Positions 8,579-21,486 of a stretch of 64,000 nucleotides of DNA are shown one piece after another. Origin of the DNA: Deinococcus puniceus (GTDB lineage Bacteria; Deinococcota; Deinococci; Deinococcales; Deinococcaceae). The position numbers were made by a program, and so were the translations under genes. Location of the stretch: assembly GCF_001644565.1 (NCBI RefSeq), contig NZ_CP011387.1, positions 1,224,501 to 1,288,500 of the forward strand. Reading direction: 5' to 3'. A model generated the notes under the pieces. It did not search any database. It saw nothing but the letters and a program-made list of their open reading frames with translations, and was not told the origin of the DNA. How positions within the stretch are numbered: position 1 is the stretch's first letter; each line of letters starts with the position of its first letter.

Positions 8579-10178
8579 AACTCTCGTTTCCGGCTCCGTC
8601 CTGCACGCTGACCCGGATGGGAACGGCAGATGCGGGCGCGGGCAGCAGCACACGGAAGTTGCCCTGCACGCGCCAGGTGTACCTGAGGTCGCCCACGGCC
8701 ACAGTCAACAGAGGCTGCGCTGTGCCTGCATCTGCCACCTGTCCGGTCAGGGTCAGAATGCGGCCTGTGACGCTGCTCTTCAGGTTACTGAGGGCGGGCG
8801 CGGTGCGGTCGAGGCGAATCTGGCGCGTCTGTGTGACCGTCTGGCCGAAACGGGTGGCCTTCACCTGCACGGCGTATTCACCTTCTGGCAGTGTGTCTTG
8901 CAGGCGCTCTAGCCGGAACAGCCCTTCTGCGCCCTCCGCGGCACTCAGGTTCACGGTGCGTCCGGCAATGGTGGCGGTCACGGTGGCGTCGGGCAGGCTA
9001 CGTGCAGACAAGGCCAACTCCCGCAAACTACTGGGCGTGGGGTCAAGTTTGAACACCAAGGGCCGCGCCCGTTCTGCGTCACGCGCAATATTGAAGGCGT
9101 CGAGGGCGTCGGGGGTCAGGGGCTGAAGTTGGCCGCCCTGCTGCTGCTGCTGACCCTGCGAGACGGTGGCGTCCTCATCGCTGGGAAGGGCCACCTGTCC
9201 CTCGAACACCTTGACCAACCCGCTGGCGTCGACCCGGAAAACAGTTCCGCGCACCGCCGTACTGATCACGGGCGTGGTGATCTTGTAGCCGCCCTGCCCC
9301 TTTTGCACCACGTTCCAGGCACTGCCGCGCAGCAGTTGCAGCGTCACTTCGCGGCCCTGCGCGGTTTTGTCTATGGCGATCACGCTCAGTTCGCTCTGTT
9401 CGGTCAGGCGCAGGTAGCCGCCGCCGCTGAAGCCCACCTCGGCCCAGGCCCCAGTGTCGGTGGTCAGGCGCTCGCCCGCAGCCAGATTGTCCCCTACAGC
9501 AGCATTTACAGAGGCGGCCCCACCCCGGAACAGCTTGACGCCGCCGCGAGTGGCCTCGATAGTGGCGGTTCCGGCTCCCCTGAACTGGGCCGCGTACCAA
9601 GGATCGGTTTCGCGGAAATCGCTGATCTGTCCGGTCTTGAGGGCAATCTGCTGACCGGCCCGCACGCTGGTAATACGGGTACCCATCGCCAGACGGCTGG
9701 AACCGCTGATGACCGCCACCCGCAGCGTGGCACCGCCGGGCGCGAGGTCAACCCGCACCTGCCCCGTTCCGTCTATAAACAGGTGGTTGCCCTGAACATG
9801 CACCGCCACCGGGCCGCGCAGCAGGAATTGTCCTTCCAGCAGATCGGCCTCTTCTTGGTAGGTTCGGAGTCGGGAGGCGCTGCCCACCACCACCTGCCCT
9901 GTCCCGCTTTGAAGGACGGCGCGGCCTGTGCCTGTGCGGAGGCCGAGCGCAACACTCGATATTCCGGCCTGTGTACGCCAGACATTGCCCGCTTCCTGAA
10001 TTTCCACTCGGCCCGCCGCGTCGCGTACCGTCAGGAACGCCGCCTGTGCGCTGGCTTGTCCGAGGCCCAAAGCGCCCACCCAGAGGCTCATTCCCAACAG
10101 TCTTGCCAACAGGCCGCCCTTCAGGGAAGCCTGAACTTGGAGACTTTGGGGAGTAGAAACCTGAGCAGACAACTTCAC
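8562..10178 (-). CDS. Secreted FecR-domain protein
   Basis: This 538-residue exported protein has an N-terminal signal sequence (about 1-45, ending near GQASAQA) and two FecR-like beta-rich modules (about 60-190 and 215-340; the second has GDNLAAGERLTTDTGAWAEV and ITTPVISTAVRGTVFRV). A C-terminal part with Ig-like beta strands follows. It is predicted to act outside the cytoplasmic membrane and to partner the CHASE2-GGDEF protein whose gene overlaps its end. The GTG start is supported by a -10-like TAGACT six bases upstream, which suggests a leaderless message. The exact function is unknown. Confidence 0.8.
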   Translation of the reverse strand: MKLSAQVSTPQSLQVQASLKGGLLARLLGMSLWVGALGLGQASAQAAFLTVRDAAGRVEIQEAGNVWRTQAGISSVALGLRTGTGRAVLQSGTGQVVVGSASRLRTYQEEADLLEGQFLLRGPVAVHVQGNHLFIDGTGQVRVDLAPGGATLRVAVISGSSRLAMGTRITSVRAGQQIALKTGQISDFRETDPWYAAQFRGAGTATIEATRGGVKLFRGGAASVNAAVGDNLAAGERLTTDTGAWAEVGFSGGGYLRLTEQSELSVIAIDKTAQGREVTLQLLRGSAWNVVQKGQGGYKITTPVISTAVRGTVFRVDASGLVKVFEGQVALPSDEDATVSQGQQQQQGGQLQPLTPDALDAFNIARDAERARPLVFKLDPTPSSLRELALSARSLPDATVTATIAGRTVNLSAAEGAEGLFRLERLQDTLPEGEYAVQVKATRFGQTVTQTRQIRLDRTAPALSNLKSSVTGRILTLTGQVADAGTAQPLLTVAVGDLRYTWRVQGNFRVLLPAPASAVPIRVSVQDGAGNESYAALP

Positions 10179-10184
10179 CCTTCC

Positions 10185-10190
10185 AGTCTA
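10185..10190 (-). promoter_or_regulatory. -10 box TAGACT for the FecR-domain gene (leaderless)
   Basis: TAGACT lies six bases before the GTG at 10178, matching the leaderless arrangement seen at many genes in this window. Confidence 0.55.
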
Positions 10191-10299
10191 AGCGAAGAAT
10201 CTGACAATATTACATCTGACTGCCAGAAAGTTGACATCAAGAGAGGGCGGGGCGTTCAGAAGTGGGGGCGCGCCGAAAGGGAACCTGACTGCTGAGCGG

Positions 10300-10305
10300 T
10301 ATAGT
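10300..10305 (+). promoter_or_regulatory. -10 box TATAGT for the ABC-F gene (leaderless)
   Basis: TATAGT is seven bases before the GTG at 10313, so transcription should begin at or next to the start codon. Confidence 0.65.
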
Positions 10306-10312
10306 ACAGGGC

Positions 10313-12199
<1,887 letters not shown>

Positions 12200-12219
12200 A
12201 CCAGTAAGTTCTAGCTGTC

Positions 12220-12510
12220 TTACACCACAATCCGCTTGAATTTCCCTTCTTCATCCACCGCCGACAGTTGCCCATACGCCAACTCGCGGGCCACGACTTC
12301 GGCCATGTCGCGGCCCAAGTCGGCGGCGCTGCGGTGTTCGGTTTCCAGCGGCTCGGCCACCACGTCAAACCCGCGCAGGGCGTCCTGATCTTGGTGGCGC
12401 ACCTCAATTTGCAGCTTGCCCTCCATCACTTCATGCGTCACGCTCAGGCCTTCGCGGGGGTCAGGCGTGTAGGCGGATTCAAAGGCGGTCACAACGTCTT
12501 GGAGATTCAT
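12220..12510 (-). CDS. Small uncharacterised acidic protein
   Basis: This 96-residue protein is not recognised. It is soluble and acidic, with no signal peptide or membrane segment, and has a pattern of beta strands followed by a helix (DLGRDMAEVVARELAYGQ). The start is ATG at 12510, with CAGACT six bases upstream, a near match to the leaderless -10 pattern. It lies tail to tail with the ABC-F gene and just downstream of the uridine-kinase-like gene. Codon use looks normal, so I consider it a real gene. Confidence 0.65.
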   Translation of the reverse strand: MNLQDVVTAFESAYTPDPREGLSVTHEVMEGKLQIEVRHQDQDALRGFDVVAEPLETEHRSAADLGRDMAEVVARELAYGQLSAVDEEGKFKRIVV

Positions 12511-12546
12511 GGGCGCAGTCTGGCGCAGGGGCGGGGTGGGCGGCCT

Positions 12547-13263
12547 TTAGGGAGTCTTGAAAGCAGGGAATAAAGAAGGAGAGTCATCGGGATGAGCGCA
12601 GACAAACGGGTTGTGTAAATCTTTGTTGTCCACCACCACGCCCGCCCACTGTTCCGGCTGAGCTTCATGAAAGTACAGGCGGTTGCCTTCCACATAACGG
12701 CGGTTGCTCTCCGCGTGCAGGTCGGGCGAGCCGTAGCCGGGGCCACGCGCTGCCCCACGCGGCACAGAGACGGCAAAATCTACGCGCAGGAAGACGGAAT
12801 CATCCCAAATCCCACGCAATTCGGGCCGATGCAAAAACAGTCCATCCACGATCAGAATGGTGCCGGGTTCAGCCTGTTGCTCGGCCCGTTCCAGCGGCTG
12901 ATCTGTGTCTACGTCAAAGAGAGCGGCCCGGTAGTTCAGCGTTCCAGTGGGCCCCAATGGGTCAAGCAGGGCCAGCCTCAGGCCAGCGTAATCGTAGGAA
13001 TCCCGGTAAAACCCTTCTGGGGAAGTCCGGCCTAAGCGGTAGCGCACAGCACACGGATGATGAAAGTCGTCTACGCTGGCCCGGATCACTGGCCGTCCTT
13101 GATCTCGCAACAGGTGGGCGAGTTCATCGGCAAAGGTGGTTTTGCCCGCACCATCCACGCCGTCTACTGCCACGCGCAAGACAGGCCGCGCCGGGAGATT
13201 TTGCCACCGCTGGGCTATTGCTAGCAATAAGTCTTGACGCGGCATGAGGTGCCTCAACGTCAA
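12547..13263 (-). CDS. Uridine-kinase-like P-loop phosphotransferase
   Basis: This 238-residue protein resembles the uridine kinase/phosphoribulokinase family. It has a Walker A GVDGAGKTT (35-43), a substrate motif ASVDDFHHP (about 62-70), the RYRLGRTSPEGFYRDSYD stretch and a LIVDGLFLHRPEL strand-acid motif. The family phosphorylates nucleosides or other small hydroxyl compounds, but the substrate here is not evident. The start codon overlaps the telA stop by four bases (ATGA), so the two proteins are likely made together and may act in the same process. Confidence 0.75.
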   Translation of the reverse strand: MTLRHLMPRQDLLLAIAQRWQNLPARPVLRVAVDGVDGAGKTTFADELAHLLRDQGRPVIRASVDDFHHPCAVRYRLGRTSPEGFYRDSYDYAGLRLALLDPLGPTGTLNYRAALFDVDTDQPLERAEQQAEPGTILIVDGLFLHRPELRGIWDDSVFLRVDFAVSVPRGAARGPGYGSPDLHAESNRRYVEGNRLYFHEAQPEQWAGVVVDNKDLHNPFVCAHPDDSPSLFPAFKTP

Positions 13264-14483
13264 AGCTTCAAATCTCCCTTCTCCGTTACGTTCAGTCCCA
13301 ACGCTACGTCCCGTGAGGCCTGCTGACGTTCCCTATCCAAGTACGTTTGGGCGTGGCTCACCTCGCGGTCAAGTACCGAAATGGTGTCCTTAAACCGCTC
13401 CAACGCCTGCGTGCGGTAGGTGCTGATGGCGTCCAGTGCGCCGTACACGTCGCGGAAGGCGGCCTGAATAATCTGCGGGTCTACGGTGGCACTCCCCGCC
13501 TGCTTCTGAATTTCGGTGGATTGCTGTTTCAGTAAAGATGCGGTGCTGCCGATCATGCGCCCAGTGGTGTCGTTGAGCGCGGTCACTTGGCCCAGTACGG
13601 CCTGCTGCGTGCCCAACGCCTGCGCCACCATAATCGCGGTTCGCAGGGCACTGACGGTGGTGGTGCTGGCGCGGTCTACGCCTTTAATCAGTTCCATGTT
13701 GTTGCGGCGCACCAAATCGAGCGCGAGGTAGCCCTGAATGCCCACCGCCAGTTGCGTGAGCAGATCGGTGACGCGCTGGCGCACGGCAAACAGCAACTCT
13801 TCGCGCACGATGCGGGCTTTGTCGGGGTCGGTGGCTTGCAGCGTAGTCAGGCGGGCACTCAGGGCGTCGTCCACCGATTTGCCCACATGCGCGTATTGCC
13901 GCAGCTTTTGCATCGTTTCCCACAGGTGAACCTTCTCGGTTTCGATGCTGGCGTTGTCGCGCCGCAGTTCGTCCTGAGAGCGGTACAGCGTCTCCAAAAT
14001 CGCGTTCAAGTGCGATTGGGCGCTCTGATACCTGTCCATCGCGTTCTGGGCTTTGCGTCCACCCGGCAGCTTGCCCAAAAACCCGCGCACGGTGGGGGTG
14101 CGGGAAGGATCGAGGTCTTCCACGGTGCGCCTCAAGTCGGTCAGGCCACGCAAAATGTCGCTGCCCTCGGCCAATGCCCCGGCTTTAGAGGCCCGCAGCG
14201 GGCGTTCCATCATGCGGCTCGATACTTGCGCCGCCGCCCGCTGCTCCTGGGCGCCCAACTCGTGTACGGCGTCCAGCTTGCGCTTGAAGGTGTCGCTGTG
14301 CGTGCCTGCCGACAGCACATCTTCCACAAAGGCGCGGGCCAGCGTGTCCAGCCGGGCGCGGTCTTCCGGCGAAAGCGGCACCATGTCGGAGGCGTCGCCC
14401 GCGCCGACTTGGGGCACGGAAGCGGGCACGTTCAGGCCTTCGGGTGGGGTCAGCGGCGAGAGTGGGCCGGATTTATCGCTCAT
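13260..14483 (-). CDS. TelA family protein (toxic anion resistance)
   Basis: This 407-residue, mostly helical protein matches the TelA/KlaA family linked to tellurite and other toxic-compound tolerance. Recognisable blocks are FLGKLPGGRKAQNAMDRYQS near residue 140, LRRDNASIETEKVHLWETMQ near 175, GYLALDLVRRNNMELIKGVD near 255 and TTVSALRTAIMVAQAL near 278. The first 40 residues are Pro/Ser-rich. ATG 14483 (MSDKSGPL) was chosen over an upstream ATG that would add 28 residues from a repeat-rich spacer. It is coupled to a uridine-kinase-like gene. Confidence 0.85.
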   Translation of the reverse strand: MSDKSGPLSPLTPPEGLNVPASVPQVGAGDASDMVPLSPEDRARLDTLARAFVEDVLSAGTHSDTFKRKLDAVHELGAQEQRAAAQVSSRMMERPLRASKAGALAEGSDILRGLTDLRRTVEDLDPSRTPTVRGFLGKLPGGRKAQNAMDRYQSAQSHLNAILETLYRSQDELRRDNASIETEKVHLWETMQKLRQYAHVGKSVDDALSARLTTLQATDPDKARIVREELLFAVRQRVTDLLTQLAVGIQGYLALDLVRRNNMELIKGVDRASTTTVSALRTAIMVAQALGTQQAVLGQVTALNDTTGRMIGSTASLLKQQSTEIQKQAGSATVDPQIIQAAFRDVYGALDAISTYRTQALERFKDTISVLDREVSHAQTYLDRERQQASRDVALGLNVTEKGDLKL

Positions 14484-14521
14484 GCCACCCAGTACGCACT
14501 CAAACGGGTGTGGGTTGCATC

Positions 14522-14561
14522 GGGCGAAAGGTGGAGAGAGTTTGTGCCCCAGCTTTCGCCC
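14522..14561. repeat. GGGCGAAAG / CTTTCGCCC inverted repeat
   Basis: Nine-base perfect arms at 14522-14530 and 14553-14561 lie upstream of telA. They could form a hairpin. Nothing else is seen between telA and the dispersed repeat. Confidence 0.5.
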
Positions 14562-14625
14562 AAACAAAGCAGAGGGCGGGGGAGAGGAATCACCATCTCA
14601 CACCTGCCCTTTAGCCAACAATTCC

Positions 14626-14757
14626 GGGTGACCCCCCCAGTCTGCTCTCCTTCGGAGCTGTACCAGTTCGCAGCCAGCCCCCCTTAAAGGGGGAGCGCAA
14701 AAGCCTTTGTCCTCCCCTTAAGGGGGGGCGTTGCGCAAGCAACGGGGGGGTTCACCC
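14626..14757. repeat. Dispersed palindromic repeat, copy 1
   Basis: The ends are inverted (GGGTGACCCCCC... and ...GGGGGGTTCACCC). Inside are AGTCTGCT, CAGCCAGCCCCCCTT, GGGAGCGCAA, TTTGTCCTCCCCTTAAGGGGGGG and CGTTGCG...CAACG. The same blocks in the same order occur at 43760-43875 and 48693-48822. No open frame or transposase lies inside. Confidence 0.85.
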
Positions 14758-14766
14758 ACAGCATGT

Positions 14767-15369
14767 TTACTTCAGCGTCACCCGCACATCGGCAGGACGG
14801 ATCAGATAGCCCTGACCCTTGAAGGCCGAACGAATGGTGTACTGGCCTGCGGGTAACGCTTGGCCTGCTCCATTTTTGCCGTCCCAGTTGATCTTAAGGA
14901 CATTGATGGTTTCGCCTGCGTTGGCGCGGGTTAAGATCATTTGCAGGGTGCAGATGCCGTTTTTAGGATCGGGGCGCACGATCTGGCCTGCCGCGTTCAG
15001 TACTTCAAAGCGCAAGTCACACGCGCCGTGATCGATGCTGATTTCCGCTGTGCCAGTATTGGTCAGTTGTAGTGTCCAGACTCCGGGTTCGCCGCCGGGG
15101 GTCAGGGTGCTGGGGCCAACCAAGGCGGCGCGGTAGGGCTGAGTGAGTGGATTGCCCGTGGTGGGCAGCGTAGTGGGAGCACTGACGGCGGGCGTTGTGG
15201 GTGCAGTTGGCGCAGGAGTGAGCGGGGTGGTGGGCGCAGGAGTCGCAGTGCGGGTAGGCGGCAGGGCCGGAATGTCTTTAATATCGATGGCCTGCCCCAT
15301 TCCGGCACCCAAAACGGCGCACGAGAGGGCCAGCATGGTCAGCAACTTCACGGGTGTTCTGTTAGACAT
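14767..15369 (-). CDS. Secreted BsuPI-like domain protein
   Basis: This 200-residue protein has a signal peptide (about 1-27), a Pro/Thr/Ala-rich linker (about 35-80) and a C-terminal beta-sandwich domain (about 85-200). That domain resembles the BsuPI proteinase-inhibitor fold, with DLRFEVLNAAGQIVRPDPKN, a central NINVLKINW-type strand and the closing LPAGQYTIRSAFKGQGY. ATG 15369 was chosen because a signal peptide starts there and AAGG precedes it; the frame stays open further upstream. The biological target is unknown. Confidence 0.7.
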   Translation of the reverse strand: MSNRTPVKLLTMLALSCAVLGAGMGQAIDIKDIPALPPTRTATPAPTTPLTPAPTAPTTPAVSAPTTLPTTGNPLTQPYRAALVGPSTLTPGGEPGVWTLQLTNTGTAEISIDHGACDLRFEVLNAAGQIVRPDPKNGICTLQMILTRANAGETINVLKINWDGKNGAGQALPAGQYTIRSAFKGQGYLIRPADVRVTLK

Positions 15370-15495
15370 AGCCTTACCTTGCACGTTCCGGCCTGACGCT
15401 GGGTGAGCGCGGGTAAATGTGGCGGTCAGGTTCAGTCGGGGCGGGCCTGAGAGCTTACGCCACCCTGCCGATGCCGCCCCAATCCTCTCCCCCCG

Positions 15496-15501
15496 TATAC
15501 T
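15496..15501 (+). promoter_or_regulatory. -10 box TATACT for gatC (leaderless)
   Basis: TATACT ends seven bases before the ATG at 15509, and no Shine-Dalgarno sequence is present. Confidence 0.65.
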
Positions 15502-15508
15502 CCGGGGC

Positions 15509-15799
15509 ATGATTGACGCGGCCCAGATAGACCACCTCGCGCAGCTTGCCCGCTTGCAACTGACCCCCGAAGAACGCCAGACCATGCAGGATGACCTGAA
15601 CTCCATCCTGGGGTACTTTGAGCAGCTGAGCGCCGTAGACACCGAAGGTGTGGCCGAAATGCAGCGCCCCGTGAATCTGGTGAACGTGCTGCGCGACGAC
15701 GTGCCCCAAGAGGCCTTCGACGTGTCGGTGGTGGCCGCCCTCGCCCCCGAGATGCAGGACAACTTTATCCGTGTGCCCCGCACCGTAGAGGCCGACTGA
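15509..15799 (+). CDS. gatC: Asp-tRNA(Asn)/Glu-tRNA(Gln) amidotransferase subunit C
   Basis: This 96-residue protein is the small stabilising subunit of the GatCAB amidotransferase, which converts misacylated Asp-tRNA(Asn) or Glu-tRNA(Gln). The family pattern is complete: [14 protein letters not shown] near the N-terminus, [16 protein letters not shown] in the middle and the C-terminal [17 protein letters not shown]. The start is set by the leaderless -10 box at 15496. Its stop overlaps the serS start by one base. gatA and gatB are not in the window. Confidence 0.93.
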   Translation: MIDAAQIDHLAQLARLQLTPEERQTMQDDLNSILGYFEQLSAVDTEGVAEMQRPVNLVNVLRDDVPQEAFDVSVVAALAPEMQDNFIRVPRTVEAD

Positions 15800-17094
15800 T
15801 GTTAGACCTGAAATTTATCCGCGAGAACGCCGGAGCCGTGAAACACGCCATTGCCGTAAAAGGTGTGACGCTGGATTTGGACGAGTTGCTGCAAGTTGAC
15901 CGCGAACTGCTGGAACTGAAGCAGCGTGTGGAAGCGATGCAGGCCGAGCGCAACGCCAACGCCAAGTTGGTGCCCAAAGCCACGCCCGACGAGCGCCCCA
16001 CCCTGATCCAGAAGGGTAAGGATTTGGGCGAGGAACTGAAGGCGCTGGAGCCGCAACTCCGCGCCCACGAGGACATGCTGCGCCAACTGCTGTTGCGCGT
16101 GCCCAACATTCCGCACGAATCGGTGCCGGTGGGCCGCGACGATTCCGAGAACGTGGAACTGCGCCGCGAAGGAACCTTGCCGCACTTCGACTTCACGCCC
16201 CTAGATCATGTGGAGTTGCTGGAAAAGCACGGCTGGGCTGACCCGGAACGAGTCGCCCGCGTGAGCGGCAGCCGCAGCTATCTGCTGAAGGGCGACGCGG
16301 CGATGCTGGAACTGGCCGTGCTGACCTTCACCATGAATTTTCTGGCTGCCAGAGGGTTTACTCCCCTGACCACCAGCGCCCTCGTGCGGCCCGAAACCTT
16401 CGTGGGCAGCGGGCATTTTCCGGGCGGAGAAGATCAGGTCTACAAAATAGACGGCAGCGACTTGATGCTGGCCGGAACCGCCGAAGTGCCCGTGAACAGC
16501 CTGTACGCGGGCGAGCAATTGCCGCTGGAAGCTCTCCCGATGGCGTTTGCCGCCCTCAGCGCCGCTTTTCGCAGTGAGGCAGGCAGCGCGGGGCGTGATG
16601 TCCGTGGCCTGATTCGAGTGCACGAGTTCCGCAAAGTTGAACAATATGTGCTGTGCCGGGCCGATGAGACAGAAGCCATGCGCTGGTTTGAGGCGATTTT
16701 GGCGAACGCCGAAGCCCTGCTGCAAGCGCTGGAACTCCCATACCGCGTGGTGCAGAACTGCACCGGAGATATGGGCGCGGGCAAAGTGCTGATGTACGAC
16801 ATAGAAACGTGGGTACCCAGCGAGCAAATTTACCGTGAAACGCATTCCTGCTCGTATCTGGGCGACTGGCAGGCCCGCCGAACTGGTCTGCGTTACCGCG
16901 ACGAACACGGCAAATTGGTGTTCGCCCACACGCTCAACAACACCGGGATCGCCTCGCCGCGCATCTTGGTTCCCTTGCTTGAAAACCACCAGCAGGCCGA
17001 TGGAACCATTCGCGTGCCTGCCGCTCTGCGTCCCTATCTGGGCGGGCGCGAGGTGCTGGGGCAAGGGGCGGCGGCAGCGGTCACGGCCTCCTAA
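15799..17094 (+). CDS. serS: Seryl-tRNA synthetase
   Basis: This 431-residue class II aminoacyl-tRNA synthetase charges tRNA(Ser). Residues 1-105 form the long antiparallel coiled-coil arm that contacts the tRNA long variable arm (Leu/Glu/Gln-rich, VDRELLELKQRVEAMQAERN). Class II motifs follow: motif 2 around IRVHEFRKVEQYVLC (about 273) and motif 3 near NNTGIASPRILVPLLEN (about 385). The TAEVP serine-binding element is near residue 232. It starts on the last base of the gatC stop, forming a two-gene translation operon. Confidence 0.96.
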   Translation: MLDLKFIRENAGAVKHAIAVKGVTLDLDELLQVDRELLELKQRVEAMQAERNANAKLVPKATPDERPTLIQKGKDLGEELKALEPQLRAHEDMLRQLLLRVPNIPHESVPVGRDDSENVELRREGTLPHFDFTPLDHVELLEKHGWADPERVARVSGSRSYLLKGDAAMLELAVLTFTMNFLAARGFTPLTTSALVRPETFVGSGHFPGGEDQVYKIDGSDLMLAGTAEVPVNSLYAGEQLPLEALPMAFAALSAAFRSEAGSAGRDVRGLIRVHEFRKVEQYVLCRADETEAMRWFEAILANAEALLQALELPYRVVQNCTGDMGAGKVLMYDIETWVPSEQIYRETHSCSYLGDWQARRTGLRYRDEHGKLVFAHTLNNTGIASPRILVPLLENHQQADGTIRVPAALRPYLGGREVLGQGAAAAVTAS

Positions 17095-17136
17095 CCGTCA
17101 CTCTGAGCACGACAACAGCCACACACAGGGGGCAGA

Positions 17137-18201
17137 ATGCGGCCAATGCTTTCTGCCCCTGCTCCTGTCCTCCGTTCTCTGGTCACGGGGCATCCGCCCT
17201 ACCGCGCAACGCAAACCGAGATCCGTGAAGCCGCCCGCACCCTCTTTCCGCGTATGGCGGCCCGCCGGGGCATGCTGGATGTGTTCAGCAACGCGCAAAT
17301 AGACTCGCGTGCCATAGCCCGCCCGCTGGACTGGTACTTGCAGCCACGCGGCTTGGGCGAAAAAAACGCGGTGTTTATCGAGGAAGGCCGCGCCCTGACG
17401 GTTCGGCTGGCGCGGGAAGCCTTGGCGCGTGCCGAGGTGGCGCCGCAGGAGGTAGACGCCGTGCTGGTGGTCAATACCAGCGGCCTGAGTACGCCCAGTC
17501 TGGATGCCCACCTGATCGATACTCTGGGTCTGAACCGCCACGCCGTGCGTCTGCCGATCTGGGGATTAGGCTGTGCAGGCGGGGCGGCGGGCTTGGCGCG
17601 GGCCGCCGATCTGGTGCGTGCAGGCTTCCGGCGTGTGCTGCTGGTGGCCGTCGAACTGTGCAGCCTAACCCTCGTGAAAGGGGATGAATCTCAGAGTAAT
17701 TTCGTGGGCACTGCCCTGTTCGCCGATGGCGGCGCGGCGTTGGTGGTCACAGCAGCAGACATGCCCGGCCCAGCCCCGTTGGTGGCCCTTCCCGGCGCAT
17801 ATTCCACCCTGATCGAAGATTCTGCCGACATCATGGGCTGGGACGTGGTGGATGAAGGCCTCAAAGTGCGTTTCAGCCGAGATATTCCGGCGCTCGTGCG
17901 TTCCATGATGCGCCAGAACGTGGCCGAGGCCTTAGCCACTCAGCGCTGGCATTCCGACAACTTGACCTATGTCGTCCATCCCGGCGGAGTTAAAGTCGTG
18001 GCCGCCTACGAAGAAGCCCTCGGCCTCGGCGCAGGCACACTGGACGCCAGCCGCCGCGTGCTGACCGCGCACGGCAACATGAGCAGCGTCACCGTGTTGT
18101 TTGTCTTAGAAGAAGTGTTGAAAGGCAGTCCCAGTGGGCATGGCCTCCTCAGCGCGATGGGGCCGGGGTTCAGCGCCGAGCATGTGTTGCTGGAATTCTG
18201 A
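17137..18201 (+). CDS. Type III polyketide synthase (chalcone synthase-like)
   Basis: This 354-residue condensing enzyme should build a polyketide from an acyl-CoA starter and malonyl-CoA. The catalytic triad of the family is intact: Cys146 (in [11 protein letters not shown]), His281 (in YVVHPGG) and Asn314 (in TAHGNMSS). Other landmarks are [20 protein letters not shown] near residue 108 and [13 protein letters not shown] near 200. ATG 17137 is assumed; Met4 is an alternative. It follows serS with a 42-base gap, and no tailoring enzyme is adjacent, so the product cannot be predicted. Bacterial relatives make alkylpyrones, alkylresorcinols or naphthols. Confidence 0.88.
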   Translation: MRPMLSAPAPVLRSLVTGHPPYRATQTEIREAARTLFPRMAARRGMLDVFSNAQIDSRAIARPLDWYLQPRGLGEKNAVFIEEGRALTVRLAREALARAEVAPQEVDAVLVVNTSGLSTPSLDAHLIDTLGLNRHAVRLPIWGLGCAGGAAGLARAADLVRAGFRRVLLVAVELCSLTLVKGDESQSNFVGTALFADGGAALVVTAADMPGPAPLVALPGAYSTLIEDSADIMGWDVVDEGLKVRFSRDIPALVRSMMRQNVAEALATQRWHSDNLTYVVHPGGVKVVAAYEEALGLGAGTLDASRRVLTAHGNMSSVTVLFVLEEVLKGSPSGHGLLSAMGPGFSAEHVLLEF

Positions 18202-18220
18202 ATCCAGCCCCGCCTAACTC

Positions 18221-18409
18221 TTACCGATTCTGCTGGGGCAAATTGATGTTCGGAGAGGTCACTTCATCCGGCAACTGGTCTACCTGCTTGGCCTTTTCAG
18301 CCATGCCCGTGTCCTGCACCTGTTTAATATCGTGCAGATCGTTGGTGTCTTTGTTGCCGCCTTCGGGATGACGGGCGGGCGGGGCGGGCTTGGTGTGATC
18401 GTCACTCAT
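18221..18409 (-). CDS. Small hydrophilic protein, 62 residues
   Basis: Not recognised. It is very polar and Asp/Lys/Pro/Gln-rich, with no membrane segment or cysteine, and is probably intrinsically disordered. GGAGGT lies seven bases before the ATG (CTGGAGGTCTGCTTATG on the minus strand), which makes translation likely. It converges with the polyketide synthase gene, and its 5' end faces the aconitase promoter region. A similar small disordered protein is encoded at 52432-52599. Confidence 0.6.
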   Translation of the reverse strand: MSDDHTKPAPPARHPEGGNKDTNDLHDIKQVQDTGMAEKAKQVDQLPDEVTSPNINLPQQNR

Positions 18410-18587
18410 AAGCAGACCTCCAGAAGATAAGGGGCTGAGGGGGCCTTCAGCCTACGCGCCTTTTTGCCCTCTGGTTGGTTATTTAAGGTCTGCTCAAGAC
18501 CCTTCGACTGCACCTTTTCCGTGTTGTCTCTACAGAGGTAACGGCGTCTCTGTGTGGGGAACGGGTGCCGTGCTGCGCGTGAAAGAC

Positions 18588-18593
18588 TATGAT
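18588..18593 (+). promoter_or_regulatory. Possible -10 box TATGAT upstream of acnA
   Basis: TATGAT lies about 100 bases before the aconitase start in the 285-base divergent spacer. No clear -35 hexamer is at the usual distance, so this is a weak call. The acnA start itself has a ribosome-binding site (AAAGAGGAG). Confidence 0.3.
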
Positions 18594-18694
18594 GGTAGGT
18601 GTCGAGATGACCTGCCGGGTGACAACACTGGGCATTCAAGAGCCGGAATCTGAAACCGGTTCCAACACAGGATTCTCAAAGAGGAGATGCGAGC

Positions 18695-21403
<2,709 letters not shown>

Positions 21404-21428
21404 GCCTAAACATTACTGACTTTGTTGA

Positions 21429-21465
21429 GAAGGGGCCGATTCGTTAAATGAATCGGCCCTCTTGC
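21429..21465 (+). terminator. Rho-independent-like terminator after acnA
   Basis: GGGCCGATT (21433-21441) pairs perfectly with AATCGGCCC (21451-21459) around a nine-base loop, followed by a pyrimidine-rich CTCTTGCTTTG. Confidence 0.75.
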
Positions 21466-21486
21466 TTTGTCAGGAGTATAGTAAAG

